This document shows positions 51,661 through 59,794 of a stretch of 64,000 nt of DNA, piece after piece; positions within the stretch are counted from its first letter, which is position 1, and the number at the start of each line of letters is the position of its first letter. The stretch comes from Alloascoidea africana (Eukaryota > Ascomycota > Alloascoideomycetes > Alloascoideales > Alloascoideaceae). The stretch lies in NCBI GenBank assembly GCA_030581615.1, contig JAKTTT010000026.1, forward strand, positions 221,172 to 285,171, read 5' to 3'. A program made the translations under genes and the position numbers. The notes beneath the pieces are model-generated. The model was given only the letters and a program-made list of their open reading frames with translations. It searched no databases and had not been told where the DNA came from.

Positions 51661-52003
51661 GTGCAGAATCATCACATACACGCTGTTGTGGTCCATCTTC
51701 ACTCTCAAAGCTGATCTTGGAATTGGAATTGGAATTAAAATCGAAATCGCCTTGGACCTCAATCTCGCAATCAGAGTCCGAGCCAGAGTCAGAAGCAGAA
51801 GCAGAAGCAGAAGCAGAATCGCGGCTGGCGCTGGGCTCTGGCCCGCCTTGGTCCGTCCGGCGCCGTTTGGCTCGCGTGGGCCGGCGTGTCTGAGTCTGAG
51901 TCTGAGTCTGGGTCTGGGTCCGAGTCCGTTTTCCAGCCGTAGCCGTAGACATTGACATCGACAGCGAGTGCCGCCTCTGTTTGTGGCCAGTCGTGCAATT
52001 CAT
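51251..52003 (-). CDS. Possible low-complexity protein with dipeptide repeats (doubtful gene)
   Basis: A 250-codon minus-strand frame from the ATG at 52003. The first 110 residues look like a disordered nuclear protein: KRTRTQTQTQTQTQTRR, a basic KRRRTD patch, then Ser-Ala and Ser-Asp runs, an acidic CEIEVQGDFD segment and an Asn-Ser run. These runs are coded by hexamer microsatellites. The second half is Arg/Pro/Ala-rich, as expected from any frame in the GC island. A strong donor-like GTATGT occurs near 51690, so a short spliced gene using only the first half is possible. It would be divergent from COA6. No homologue is known to me. Confidence 0.28.
   Translation of the reverse strand: MNCTTGHKQRRHSLSMSMSTATAGKRTRTQTQTQTQTQTRRPTRAKRRRTDQGGPEPSASRDSASASASASDSGSDSDCEIEVQGDFDFNSNSNSKISFESEDGPQQRVCDDSALAPSWFEPELRALRTPAPLCSSPRRNTALRCLRLRLKDRLGASLLRDPGAALRAPDPAGPAGSYVGDTPRRRNRLSGSPDARPRRARPHGTERSVPASMRPATPPSQVLGDGTRTASPDPVCELPLVAGNAPAGPA
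51719..51928. repeat. Three separate hexanucleotide microsatellites (GGAATT, AGAAGC, TCTGAG/TCTGGG)
   Basis: GGAATT x3 at 51719-51736, AGAAGC x4-5 at 51791-51818, and TCTGAG/TCTGGG x6 at 51889-51928. Read on the minus strand they encode Asn-Ser, Ser-Ala and Thr-Gln dipeptide runs in one shared frame. Confidence 0.88.
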
Positions 52004-52184
52004 CAAACAAACAAAAGCTGCTCTGGTCTGGTCGTTGCAGTGCTAATGAAACACAACAAGAGAAAAGAAGAGATGAGATGAGAGGCCATCTGCTCTCCTC
52101 CGGGTGTGTGGGTGTTATGGCCAAGATCGTGTCCTCACTCTCCCTTTTCTGTCCAGACAAAGTGCATCAACCATCAAACCAAAC

Positions 52185-52601
52185 ATGGGTTTCTTTTCCT
52201 CGTTAAAGGAAGAACCGTCCACAATCGACGTGACCAAAAAATCTGCTCGCAAACTGTGCTGGGATGCCCGAGATGAATTCTTCGTCTGTCTCGATCGCAT
52301 AGGCGTGGAAGATCCCATCATCAACCCCAAGCGTCCCGGTGACCTGGAAAAAGACAAACTCATAAAGAAAAACTGTAGCAATGAGGAGAAAAAATACGAA
52401 ACGGATTGTATAGCCAGCTGGGTATATTTTTGTTTTGCCGACACCTTCTTAAATCAACTCATGCTAACCTCTCTTATTAATCAGGTCACCTACTTCAAAG
52501 AAAAGCGAGCAACAGAGATTCTCAAACAGAAACAAATCGCAAAATGGGAGGCCCAAGGAGGCCAGCCTCTGAATTCCGTCATCAATCCAAATGCAAAATA
52601 G
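52185..52601 (+). CDS. COA6: Cytochrome c oxidase assembly factor Coa6, two exons
   Basis: Joined from 52185-52421 and 52485-52601, giving 117 residues. The 63-nt intron has GTATAT, a GCTAAC branch and CAG. It splits ASWVTYFKEKR, which is restored by splicing. Coa6 is a small intermembrane-space protein that helps deliver copper to Cox2/Sco. The twin-Cys pattern is diagnostic: CWDARDEFFVC is CX9C and CSNEEKKYETDC is CX10C, the unusual CX9C-CX10C spacing of Coa6. The start ATG (MGFFSSLKEEP) is the one that gives the normal length; an in-frame extension upstream is not needed. If the intron is retained, a 21-residue insertion keeps the frame open, so a gene finder may miss it. Confidence 0.92.
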   Translation: MGFFSSLKEEPSTIDVTKKSARKLCWDARDEFFVCLDRIGVEDPIINPKRPGDLEKDKLIKKNCSNEEKKYETDCIASWVYFCFADTFLNQLMLTSLINQVTYFKEKRATEILKQKQIAKWEAQGGQPLNSVINPNAK

Positions 52602-52897
52602 AGTCTTTTTGTGGAACTCTCACAGATGTAAATAGATCCTCTCGGATCCTCTAAGATCCAATCCAACAAAACAAACTGCTCTGTTTGAATACAATCACAT
52701 ATATGTATATCCTCTATGTAAATAATCCCAGTATCCCTTCATTTGGCTTTGAACCGCTATTCTCTTCTCCCAATTGTACTGTTTGCCGTTGTGGCCGCAA
52801 TTACAAGTTCCCCCATTATGGCGTATACCTATTCCCATCAGTAGCCACCTCTTTTTCCTCCTTATCATCTCCCCAAATGTCCTCCTAAACCTTCAAA
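52602..52897. other. Intergenic between COA6 and MOCS1A
   Basis: Under 300 bp of AT-rich spacer, both flanking genes on the plus strand; no feature. Confidence 0.6.
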
Positions 52898-54172
52898 ATG
52901 CTCAAACCGCCACCATTGTCGCCATCTTCATCTTCATATTACGCTATCGCATCGCTGGCTTCTCGTCCCCCGAAAAGCTCCCCTAGCCTGCTGCGTCGCT
53001 CCCCTTCATCCCCAATCAGATCCACTCACTCAAAGCCTCCGTCGGCCTCACCGCATCACTCAGATCTATCCCTATCATCATCTTCACAATATCCTACAAA
53101 TTCAAATGTCCCATCAGCAAGCCGATGGAAATCGGGCCCCAAATGGGAGGCTATCAAACACGCTAAACCCTTTTCCGACTTTTTAACCGATACCTTCCAC
53201 CGCAAACACGACTACCTCCGAATCTCAATAACCGAACGATGTAATCTACGATGCCTATATTGCATGCCAGAGGAAGGAATCGAACTCTCTCCTCCTTCGC
53301 ATCTCCTTTCAAAACACGAAATCATTTACCTTGCAAAACTTTTTGTAAAACAAGGTGTGACCAAAATCAGACTAACCGGTGGCGAGCCTACCGTTAGAAA
53401 AGACCTGATCGATATCGTCGCGGGCCTAGGTGAACTGCGCCCGCTGGGTCTAAAACAAATCTGCTTGACTACAAATGCCATATCTCTACATCGCAAACTT
53501 GAGAAACTGCAGCAAAACGGCCTTACTGCCCTCAATATCAGCCTCGATACTCTCATTGAGGGCAAATACATGCTCGTAACCAGAAGGAAAGGCTTGAGTG
53601 CAGTTCTAAAATCTATAGATAGAGCCTTGGAATTGGACATCCCCAAGGTTAAAATCAACGTTGTTGTAATGCGCAATTTCAACGAGGATGAGATTCTCAA
53701 TTTTGTTAAACTGACAGAATCAAAAAGACTGGAGGTCCGTTTCATCGAATATATGCCATTTGATGGTAACAAATGGTCCGAATTCAAAATGTTTCCCTAC
53801 AAAGAAATGCTCTCTTTGGTCCAATCCCATTATCCTTCCATCTATAGCATCCCCTTTGCCAGAGGTGAAACTTCCAAAACTTTCCAAATTCCCGGTTTTT
53901 TGGGCAAAATCGGCTTTATAACATCCATGACCTCCGATTTTTGCAGCTCATGTAATAGACTGCGGATCACAAGCGACGGTAACCTCAAAGTTTGTCTATT
54001 TGGTGATAATGATCATGAAGTCTCTTTAAGAGACATGATTAGAAAAAATTGTACAGAACAGGAGTTGTTGAATGTTATTGGCGCCACCGTAAAGGATAAA
54101 AAGGAGAAACATGCTGGAACTTCAGAGTTGGAAAAGATGAAAAATAGACCTATGATTTTAATAGGCGGATAG
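52898..54172 (+). CDS. GTP 3',8-cyclase MoaA/MOCS1A (molybdenum cofactor biosynthesis, step 1)
   Basis: 424 residues, intronless. MoaA is a radical-SAM enzyme that, with MoaC, turns GTP into cyclic pyranopterin monophosphate. The N-terminal 80 residues are Ser/Pro/Arg-rich and likely a mitochondrial targeting peptide. The radical-SAM cluster is ERCNLRCLYC (Cys115, Cys119, Cys122), followed by LTGGEPTVRKD near residue 160. The second 4Fe-4S site is DFCSSCNRLRITSDGNLKVC (Cys349, Cys352, Cys366). The protein ends in the Gly-Gly tail (RPMILIGG) needed for activity. No MoaC domain is fused, unlike Aspergillus CnxABC. S. cerevisiae lacks the whole pathway, so this yeast should have at least one molybdoenzyme (nitrate reductase, xanthine dehydrogenase, sulfite oxidase or mARC). 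Confidence 0.95.
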   Translation: MLKPPPLSPSSSSYYAIASLASRPPKSSPSLLRRSPSSPIRSTHSKPPSASPHHSDLSLSSSSQYPTNSNVPSASRWKSGPKWEAIKHAKPFSDFLTDTFHRKHDYLRISITERCNLRCLYCMPEEGIELSPPSHLLSKHEIIYLAKLFVKQGVTKIRLTGGEPTVRKDLIDIVAGLGELRPLGLKQICLTTNAISLHRKLEKLQQNGLTALNISLDTLIEGKYMLVTRRKGLSAVLKSIDRALELDIPKVKINVVVMRNFNEDEILNFVKLTESKRLEVRFIEYMPFDGNKWSEFKMFPYKEMLSLVQSHYPSIYSIPFARGETSKTFQIPGFLGKIGFITSMTSDFCSSCNRLRITSDGNLKVCLFGDNDHEVSLRDMIRKNCTEQELLNVIGATVKDKKEKHAGTSELEKMKNRPMILIGG

Positions 54173-55225
54173 TGTTCCAATACTAAGAACATAGTCTTTA
54201 GTAACATTCCTTACATGATATTTTTGTAATAAATACAGCATAATTTTGGACACTTGTAGATTATTGTTAAAATGGCTGGGAAAAGAAAAGAAAGTATCAA
54301 TAAAAGGTTCATGGTGGAGTTGCAAACTGGGCTGTTGGAGATGACCACCATCATCTCCTGAATATCAAAACCTAATGAGCGTTTTACCCCTGGTATCAAG
54401 CCTTTTTTTTCCTATCTAAAGATCAACAATGTTCTAGTAGAATTCTTCCAATTGTTCACTGAAAACACACATGACTTGATGCACCTTTTAAGACAGAGCT
54501 GCAACTTTAAGCTTTTGCTCTTTCAAGTTTCTATTTCGCTGGTTTTGGAAGATCACTGGATAAACATTCTAAAACTCAACTACAATCAAGCTTGATTTGC
54601 TATTCAATTCATTGATTTGCGAGATAAAAGACAATCCTATTCTTAAGTCTCTAGTTTCTGGGGTTCCCTACTTCTGCCCACCCTCGGCTTTGTCCAACAA
54701 GCTCTCTTTCGTTCTTTCATCCTCGTTCTTGGTGGAACATGGGGATGAAAAAAGCCGGCCAAGTCCAAAGCCCGAGAGAGACAATTGCAATGTAGAATTA
54801 CCTTTGTTTGGCGTAGTGCGAAAGCCATCCAAATTCCAGCCGAGCCAACTAGTGACAAAATTGGCGCGGCAAACTCCCGCCGTTTCGAGCATACCGTCTA
54901 TAATATTCCCGCCCGCTGTTTGAATAAACTCGGATTTTCTAAATTATCCAAGAATAGAACTCTGTGATTTATCCATCTAGAAACCCCGATCGCCTACATG
55001 TGGGAATTGTATTTGCACAAAAAAGTAGATATTGTGGGATTTCCCTCATCTGGTTAAGAATAAAGTTTAATTGAGATCTGAGATAAAAAGGTTTAGGTGC
55101 GATTTATATCCCATTCTACTTGAAAATTTCCCAATTTCCCGCTACCGTGTGACTTTAAAGTCTTCCAAAACCCCAGAATTTCAAGAAATGCTCTTCGTGC
55201 TCTCCCATGACAACACACAAAACAG
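54173..55225. other. Intergenic region and 5' leader of the ECM3-like gene
   Basis: No supported protein gene. The last part, from about 55170, probably belongs to the spliced leader of the transporter gene at 55390. Confidence 0.5.
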
Positions 55226-55290
55226 GTATGAATAATTTTTTTTTCTTCTTTTGTTGATGACAACGACTCTAACTCACGTTTGGCTTTTAG
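55226..55290 (+). other. Probable 5'-leader intron of the ECM3-like gene
   Basis: 65 nt with donor GTATGA (the same as POL32 intron 1), a pyrimidine run, branch CTCTAAC and acceptor TTTTAG, ending 99 bp before the start codon at 55390. Short upstream frames beginning with ATG at about 55193 and 55206 would be extended or closed across the splice, so splicing could affect translation. There is no coding exon upstream that I can support. Confidence 0.5.
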
Positions 55291-55389
55291 AAATTCCAAC
55301 AGTTTGATTTAATGAGTCACTCAACCACATTTTTTAAAGATTCTCACCAATTTTTTTGATCGACAAACAGAATCAGTCATCGTTCCAAA

Positions 55390-57021
55390 ATGGTGACAAT
55401 AGGCCAGGCCATATTCATCTCTGTTAAACCAGTTATCAAAATCCTTCTAAACATCTTGGCTGGATTTATCCTGGGGAAACAAAAGATCCTTACAGATGAG
55501 TCCAGCCGTACAATAGCAAGTCTTATAATCATGATGTTCTATCCTTGCCTCATCTTCAATAAAGTTGTTTCTTCTCTCGATGGGTCGGACATAAAAATGC
55601 TGGGAATCATGCTACTTTCAAGTGTCATGTATACAGGAATTGGAATGGTACTTGGTGTTGTATTGCTTTGTTTCCTGCCATGCCCAAGAAGATGGAGAGG
55701 CGGCTTAATCTCGACAACAATTTGGTCAAACTGTGGTGACTTGCCTATAGCATATCTCACAAGTCTCATAAGTACTGGAGATGGGAGTGGGTTATTCACA
55801 GTCAAGGAAGGCAACAAAGGAATAGCATATGTCACAGTATATCTGGGAGTTCTAACATTCACTTTTTGGAGTATGGGGGGTTTCTATCTGATAAAGGAAG
55901 ATTTCAAAGAAATAGATCCCTTGCCGAATGGTCTCCAGAGTAGAAATATCGAATTTGATAATGATGAAAACCTCGATTGCGAACCATTATTATCCTCATT
56001 TTTAGGCAAAATGAGACTAAATTTTAAAAAAACTTTTTGCAAAGAACCTGAACAAAATTGCAAAACTAATAGCATCGTTCAAAAAGAACATTCTTTGGAG
56101 TTAACTCCTAATCAATCTTTCTCATCTTTTGAGTATTCTAATTATCGCATTAATTCTTATTGCAAGTCACTGAATGACCTGTCAGTAACGCCAAACCTTC
56201 AACAAGAACTTTGCCGAAGACCAACACGAATCACCGATGACATCATTCAAGACTATAATGAAACAACCATGATAAGAAATTCAAGAAAACAGTTTCAAAC
56301 CGAACCCGAAGATAGCGATATCTTGTTGAAAAGCTGGACCCGAGGAAGCGAAAAACCACAAACTCGTATCGAAGATTCCCACTCCAAAGTATTCGTTAAA
56401 ACTGTTTGGCGTGGTGCTTTATTCTTTTGGAAAAACTTGTTTAAACCTCAATCGGTTGCTCTGTTGACTTCTCTCACCATTACTATGATTCCCTGGGTCC
56501 GTCGTCTTTTCTTTAAAGAGGCAAAGGCGGATCTTCCTGACGCACCAGACCAACTACCAATTTTGAACTTTGTCATGGACTTTACTTCCTTTATGGGTGC
56601 AGCAACAGTGCCTTTGGGACTCTCCATGCTAGGTTCTCTGTTCTCTAGACTCTCAATCGGAAAGTTTCCTCCAGGGTTTTATGTTAGCATATTGCTAATG
56701 TCGGTTTTGAGATTCACCGTATTCCCGGTCATTTTCACAGTATTTGCAAATCACCTGGTTAGAATCGGGTGGATTGACGAGAAAGATACCATCGCAAAGT
56801 TTGTGATCATTTTAGAGTCTTGTGTTTGTAGCCAAACTACAAACATGTATGTAACTGCTTTCTTCACCCCGCCACCTCCTCCAAGAGAAAAGGGAGAAGA
56901 GCAAGAGTCAAGTGTTTTGCAAATGAACTGCGTTGGATTGGCTCTTTTGTTTCAGTACCCTTTGCTTATTATAGCTTGGCCAATTTTGATGACTTATACA
57001 CTGAAAAATATGGATATTTAA
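55390..57021 (+). CDS. Membrane transporter of the auxin-efflux-carrier-like (Ecm3/PIN-like) family
   Basis: 543 residues with two blocks of about five membrane spans (residues about 8-175 and 350-540) separated by a long hydrophilic loop. This is the architecture of the fungal PF03547 family (Ecm3, YNL095C, YOR092W). Family signatures include NILAGFILGKQKILTDESSRTI, WSNCGDLPIAYLTSL (the conserved N-N-x-G/D region) and, near the end, QTTNMYVTAFFTPPPPPREK. The substrate is not settled; in yeasts the proteins sit in ER or plasma membrane and affect wall integrity or amino-acid handling. The loop is Asn/Ser/Glu-rich and disordered. The transcript seems to carry a leader intron (55226-55290). No coding intron is seen. 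Confidence 0.88.
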   Translation: MVTIGQAIFISVKPVIKILLNILAGFILGKQKILTDESSRTIASLIIMMFYPCLIFNKVVSSLDGSDIKMLGIMLLSSVMYTGIGMVLGVVLLCFLPCPRRWRGGLISTTIWSNCGDLPIAYLTSLISTGDGSGLFTVKEGNKGIAYVTVYLGVLTFTFWSMGGFYLIKEDFKEIDPLPNGLQSRNIEFDNDENLDCEPLLSSFLGKMRLNFKKTFCKEPEQNCKTNSIVQKEHSLELTPNQSFSSFEYSNYRINSYCKSLNDLSVTPNLQQELCRRPTRITDDIIQDYNETTMIRNSRKQFQTEPEDSDILLKSWTRGSEKPQTRIEDSHSKVFVKTVWRGALFFWKNLFKPQSVALLTSLTITMIPWVRRLFFKEAKADLPDAPDQLPILNFVMDFTSFMGAATVPLGLSMLGSLFSRLSIGKFPPGFYVSILLMSVLRFTVFPVIFTVFANHLVRIGWIDEKDTIAKFVIILESCVCSQTTNMYVTAFFTPPPPPREKGEEQESSVLQMNCVGLALLFQYPLLIIAWPILMTYTLKNMDI

Positions 57022-59197
57022 ATGCTTTTGGAAACGGTTGTGCTCGTTTGGTATATGACTTCGTTAACCTTATACTTAGAAACATTAAAATGTTTGCTAG
57101 TAAAGAGCTGCCTTGTAATGAAAGCACACTCCAATAATTGTTCCAGTTATAAATTCTGTTGCTTGGACTTGGTTCCTACATTCTACAGGCCTTTGCAAGA
57201 GTTTTGCCTACTCTTCTTTTTTTGCTGCTTGTTGCATGGGTGTATTGATATTGACATTTTGTATCATGTGCGAATGCAATAAGAATGGTGTCAACAAAAC
57301 TGTCTGGAGAAGTCAAACTTGACTCCCAGACTCAGAATGCAGAAAGTGATCAAATCATTGTCTATTTTTATGGTGCAAATATTGAGTTAGAACCATCCTT
57401 CAATCTGTTTGAATCTTGTCAGCAATTTTGGTAAGTACCAGAAGCAAGTTATTTCTCTAGTTTCTTCAGACACCTTTGACCATGTTTTAAAGTGCTCAAT
57501 CGAGTCTGCGGTAATGCTCCTCATGCTCGCATGCATTTATTCACGGAACAAACCCCAACGACTCGTCATCAATATCAGTAGTATCAAATAGGTGAACAGT
57601 ATGGGTTGAAATGAATCATTACAAGTTGTTTGAGTGGCAATAGTGACGTTAAAAATCATCGCAAAAAGCAACTAGAAAACGGAAAGTTTTCCAGGAAGCG
57701 TGTCCTCATCTATCGATTTCAAGTGTTTGTAATGCGTTTTATCGATTCAACATTAAGATTTCTCATTGGGACACTTTCAAAAAAGATTCGTTTCACAAAA
57801 AGACAGTAGGGAAAATGACTTGCTGGCTGCCTTTTGATACCTCGCGATGAGACAACTCCAACTACAGGAAAAATTTATAAAGATGATACCACCAAAAGCG
57901 TTGAACCTCGCAAATATATCTTGATTGTTTCAGCAATTTTGACATCATTGCTACAACCTATAAAACTTGAGTACGGCCGCGTCCTCTCCAAAAAGCGCTT
58001 GAATATTCCCTGCTCAAAAACAATCAATTATACTTGGACAAAGTACCAGTGTACTCGATAATGGAGAGCATGGTTTGAAAAATAAAACTCTGAATCTTGT
58101 CTCGCTTCATTCCGAGATACTCGGCTATTTAAATGTCTAACTTGTCAAGTCTCATAACTCATGAATCATTGGAATGTGAAATCTTGACTGCGAACGGAAA
58201 TATCTACGCTCTTGTCTTGGGTAAAAGTCCTTCAACCCCAAAGAATATGTGCTCTCTCTTCAATTACTCAGTCTTCAGTTCACATACCTAGGTTCTTTCA
58301 GTCCTTATCACGACCGTGTCAAGGCAGAAAAAAACTCTAATTATTGGTCCCAGTTTGTACTAGAATCGTGGATAGATCTCGTGTCGTGATAGGAAACAAA
58401 TTCTTCAAAACCTTGGTTCGCTGGCATCTGCTTTGAATAGAATTGAACTGTTTTACAATCTCCACCCTTACGCGATCCAGCTGGAAGCTTAAATCCAATC
58501 ACATCGTACCACACCCTCCTTATATACTTTAACAATAATGCCGTTTGGCCTTTTGAGATAAACATGTCAAAGAAAAGCAACGAGTAAAGAAAGAAAGTGC
58601 GGTGTACTTTTTTATTTTCTACGGTTGTTGGTCATCTCAAAGAGCTATTAAACAAGCAAAAAAGTGCATTCTGTGTTTGCTGCTACCACTCTGGTCCATC
58701 TCAAGGAATCAAAACATCACCGTTTCACACAATTTTTGTTTAGCTAGCCTTTTTGATAGGATGTTTGAATAAACCCATGGGAACTGTATTTTGGGATGCA
58801 GAACTTTTGAATACACGCCTGTGATTATTCTCATGATTAAAGTTTAAGAAAAAATAGGTTGGCTAACGATTCTAATGAACTTGCACAAGCTCGACGATGA
58901 CCTATTGAGACTTGACTGGTTTTCAAAGTTGTCCAAAGCATGGACAGCTTTTATCATACAAGGCGATTCATGGAAAACCCGATTAAATAGTGAAGGGAGT
59001 AAAATGGGAAGGACCCTGTATACATAAATCTTAATTGTAGTGGAACGGCTCAGAACGTTATTGTATGGAGCTAAGCATGAACTTTTTCCAAAATATCAAA
59101 CAGTGATCCTTGATTAGAAGAAACAATTTTGTAGCTAAGACTTTTTTAGCAACAGGGATTTTTACTTCAACACTATTTTCACATCAAAAGTAAATTG
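57022..59197. other. Gene-poor AT-rich region
   Basis: 2.2 kb. Frames are at most about 86 codons and none has a recognisable domain, signal peptide with following body, or consistent splice chain. A 75-codon frame at 57834-58061 has balanced composition but no match known to me. Confidence 0.5.
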
Positions 59198-59206
59198 TAT
59201 AAAAGG
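59198..59206 (+). promoter_or_regulatory. TATA box of the small GPI-protein gene
   Basis: TATAAAAGG, 99 bp before the ATG at 59297; a strong match to the TATA consensus. Confidence 0.65.
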
Positions 59207-59240
59207 CTATCATTTTCTTACAACAACAACCATCTGTAAA

Positions 59241-59291
59241 TTACAATCGCTTACTACTCTTACAGTACCAACTAATATTTACAATCGCTTA
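59241..59291 (+). repeat. 13-bp direct repeat in the 5' leader of the small GPI-protein gene
   Basis: TTACAATCGCTTA occurs at 59241-59253 and again at 59279-59291, the second copy ending five bases before the start codon. It is too long for chance in such a short leader. It may mark a regulatory RNA element or a short duplication. Confidence 0.8.
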
Positions 59292-59296
59292 TAATA

Positions 59297-59794
59297 ATGA
59301 AATTTTCAACTTCAGTTTTGGCTCTTTCTTTGGCTCAGATCGCTCTCGCCGAGGGAGAGGAAACCACTTTGACCATCACCAAGGCCACTGAGTTCCAGTA
59401 TTGCAACACTCCTTACACCGTCAATGAACCCACCACACTTGCTATTCCTTCTTGCACTGATGAATGTACCGCTGATAAAATCCATTGCGATTTCTGGCCT
59501 TTTGGAGTCATTGATGTTCGCCCATCAGTGACACCTGTTTCGTCTCTTCCTACTCCCGGCCCTGATCCAGGATACAACACCACAGAAACCGACACCGACG
59601 TCATCACCGTTACTTCCTGTTCAGACAACAATAGCACCACCACTTCTACTCAGACCTGCACTGACTGCTCAACTCCAGTACCAGTTCCCAACCCCAGCCC
59701 CGAGCCTATTAGCTCATATGAGGGTGCTGCTGCCAAAATTGGAGCTGGCTCCATTTCTGCAGTTCTCGCTCTTGCGGCTGTTTACTTTATTTAA
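59297..59794 (+). CDS. Small GPI-anchored cell-wall protein
   Basis: 165 residues. The signal peptide is MKFSTSVLALSLAQIALA. The mature part has eight or so cysteines (QYCNTPYTV, SCTDECTADKIHC, TSCSDN and TCTDCSTPVP), a Pro/Thr spacer, N-glycosylation sites (YNTT and NNST) and a C-terminal hydrophobic tail (GAGSISAVLALAAVYFI) preceded by small residues suited to GPI attachment. It resembles the short structural wall proteins of yeasts in the SED1/CCW-like class, but no named family is certain. Third-position C preference and a strong TATA box suggest high expression. The TTVTETDC-like and Cys-Pro motifs recall the C-terminus of the large surface protein at 21575-23407. Confidence 0.82.
   Translation: MKFSTSVLALSLAQIALAEGEETTLTITKATEFQYCNTPYTVNEPTTLAIPSCTDECTADKIHCDFWPFGVIDVRPSVTPVSSLPTPGPDPGYNTTETDTDVITVTSCSDNNSTTTSTQTCTDCSTPVPVPNPSPEPISSYEGAAAKIGAGSISAVLALAAVYFI

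Noticed and set aside
51132-51893. 253-codon plus-strand frame across the GC island
   Set aside because: Open only because GC-rich DNA has few stop codons; Arg/Ala/Gly-rich, no ATG-proximal features, competes with better-looking minus frame.
57022-57282. 86-codon ATG frame starting right at the ECM3-like stop
   Set aside because: Start is incidental; composition is AT-rich noise with scattered Cys and Leu and no domain.
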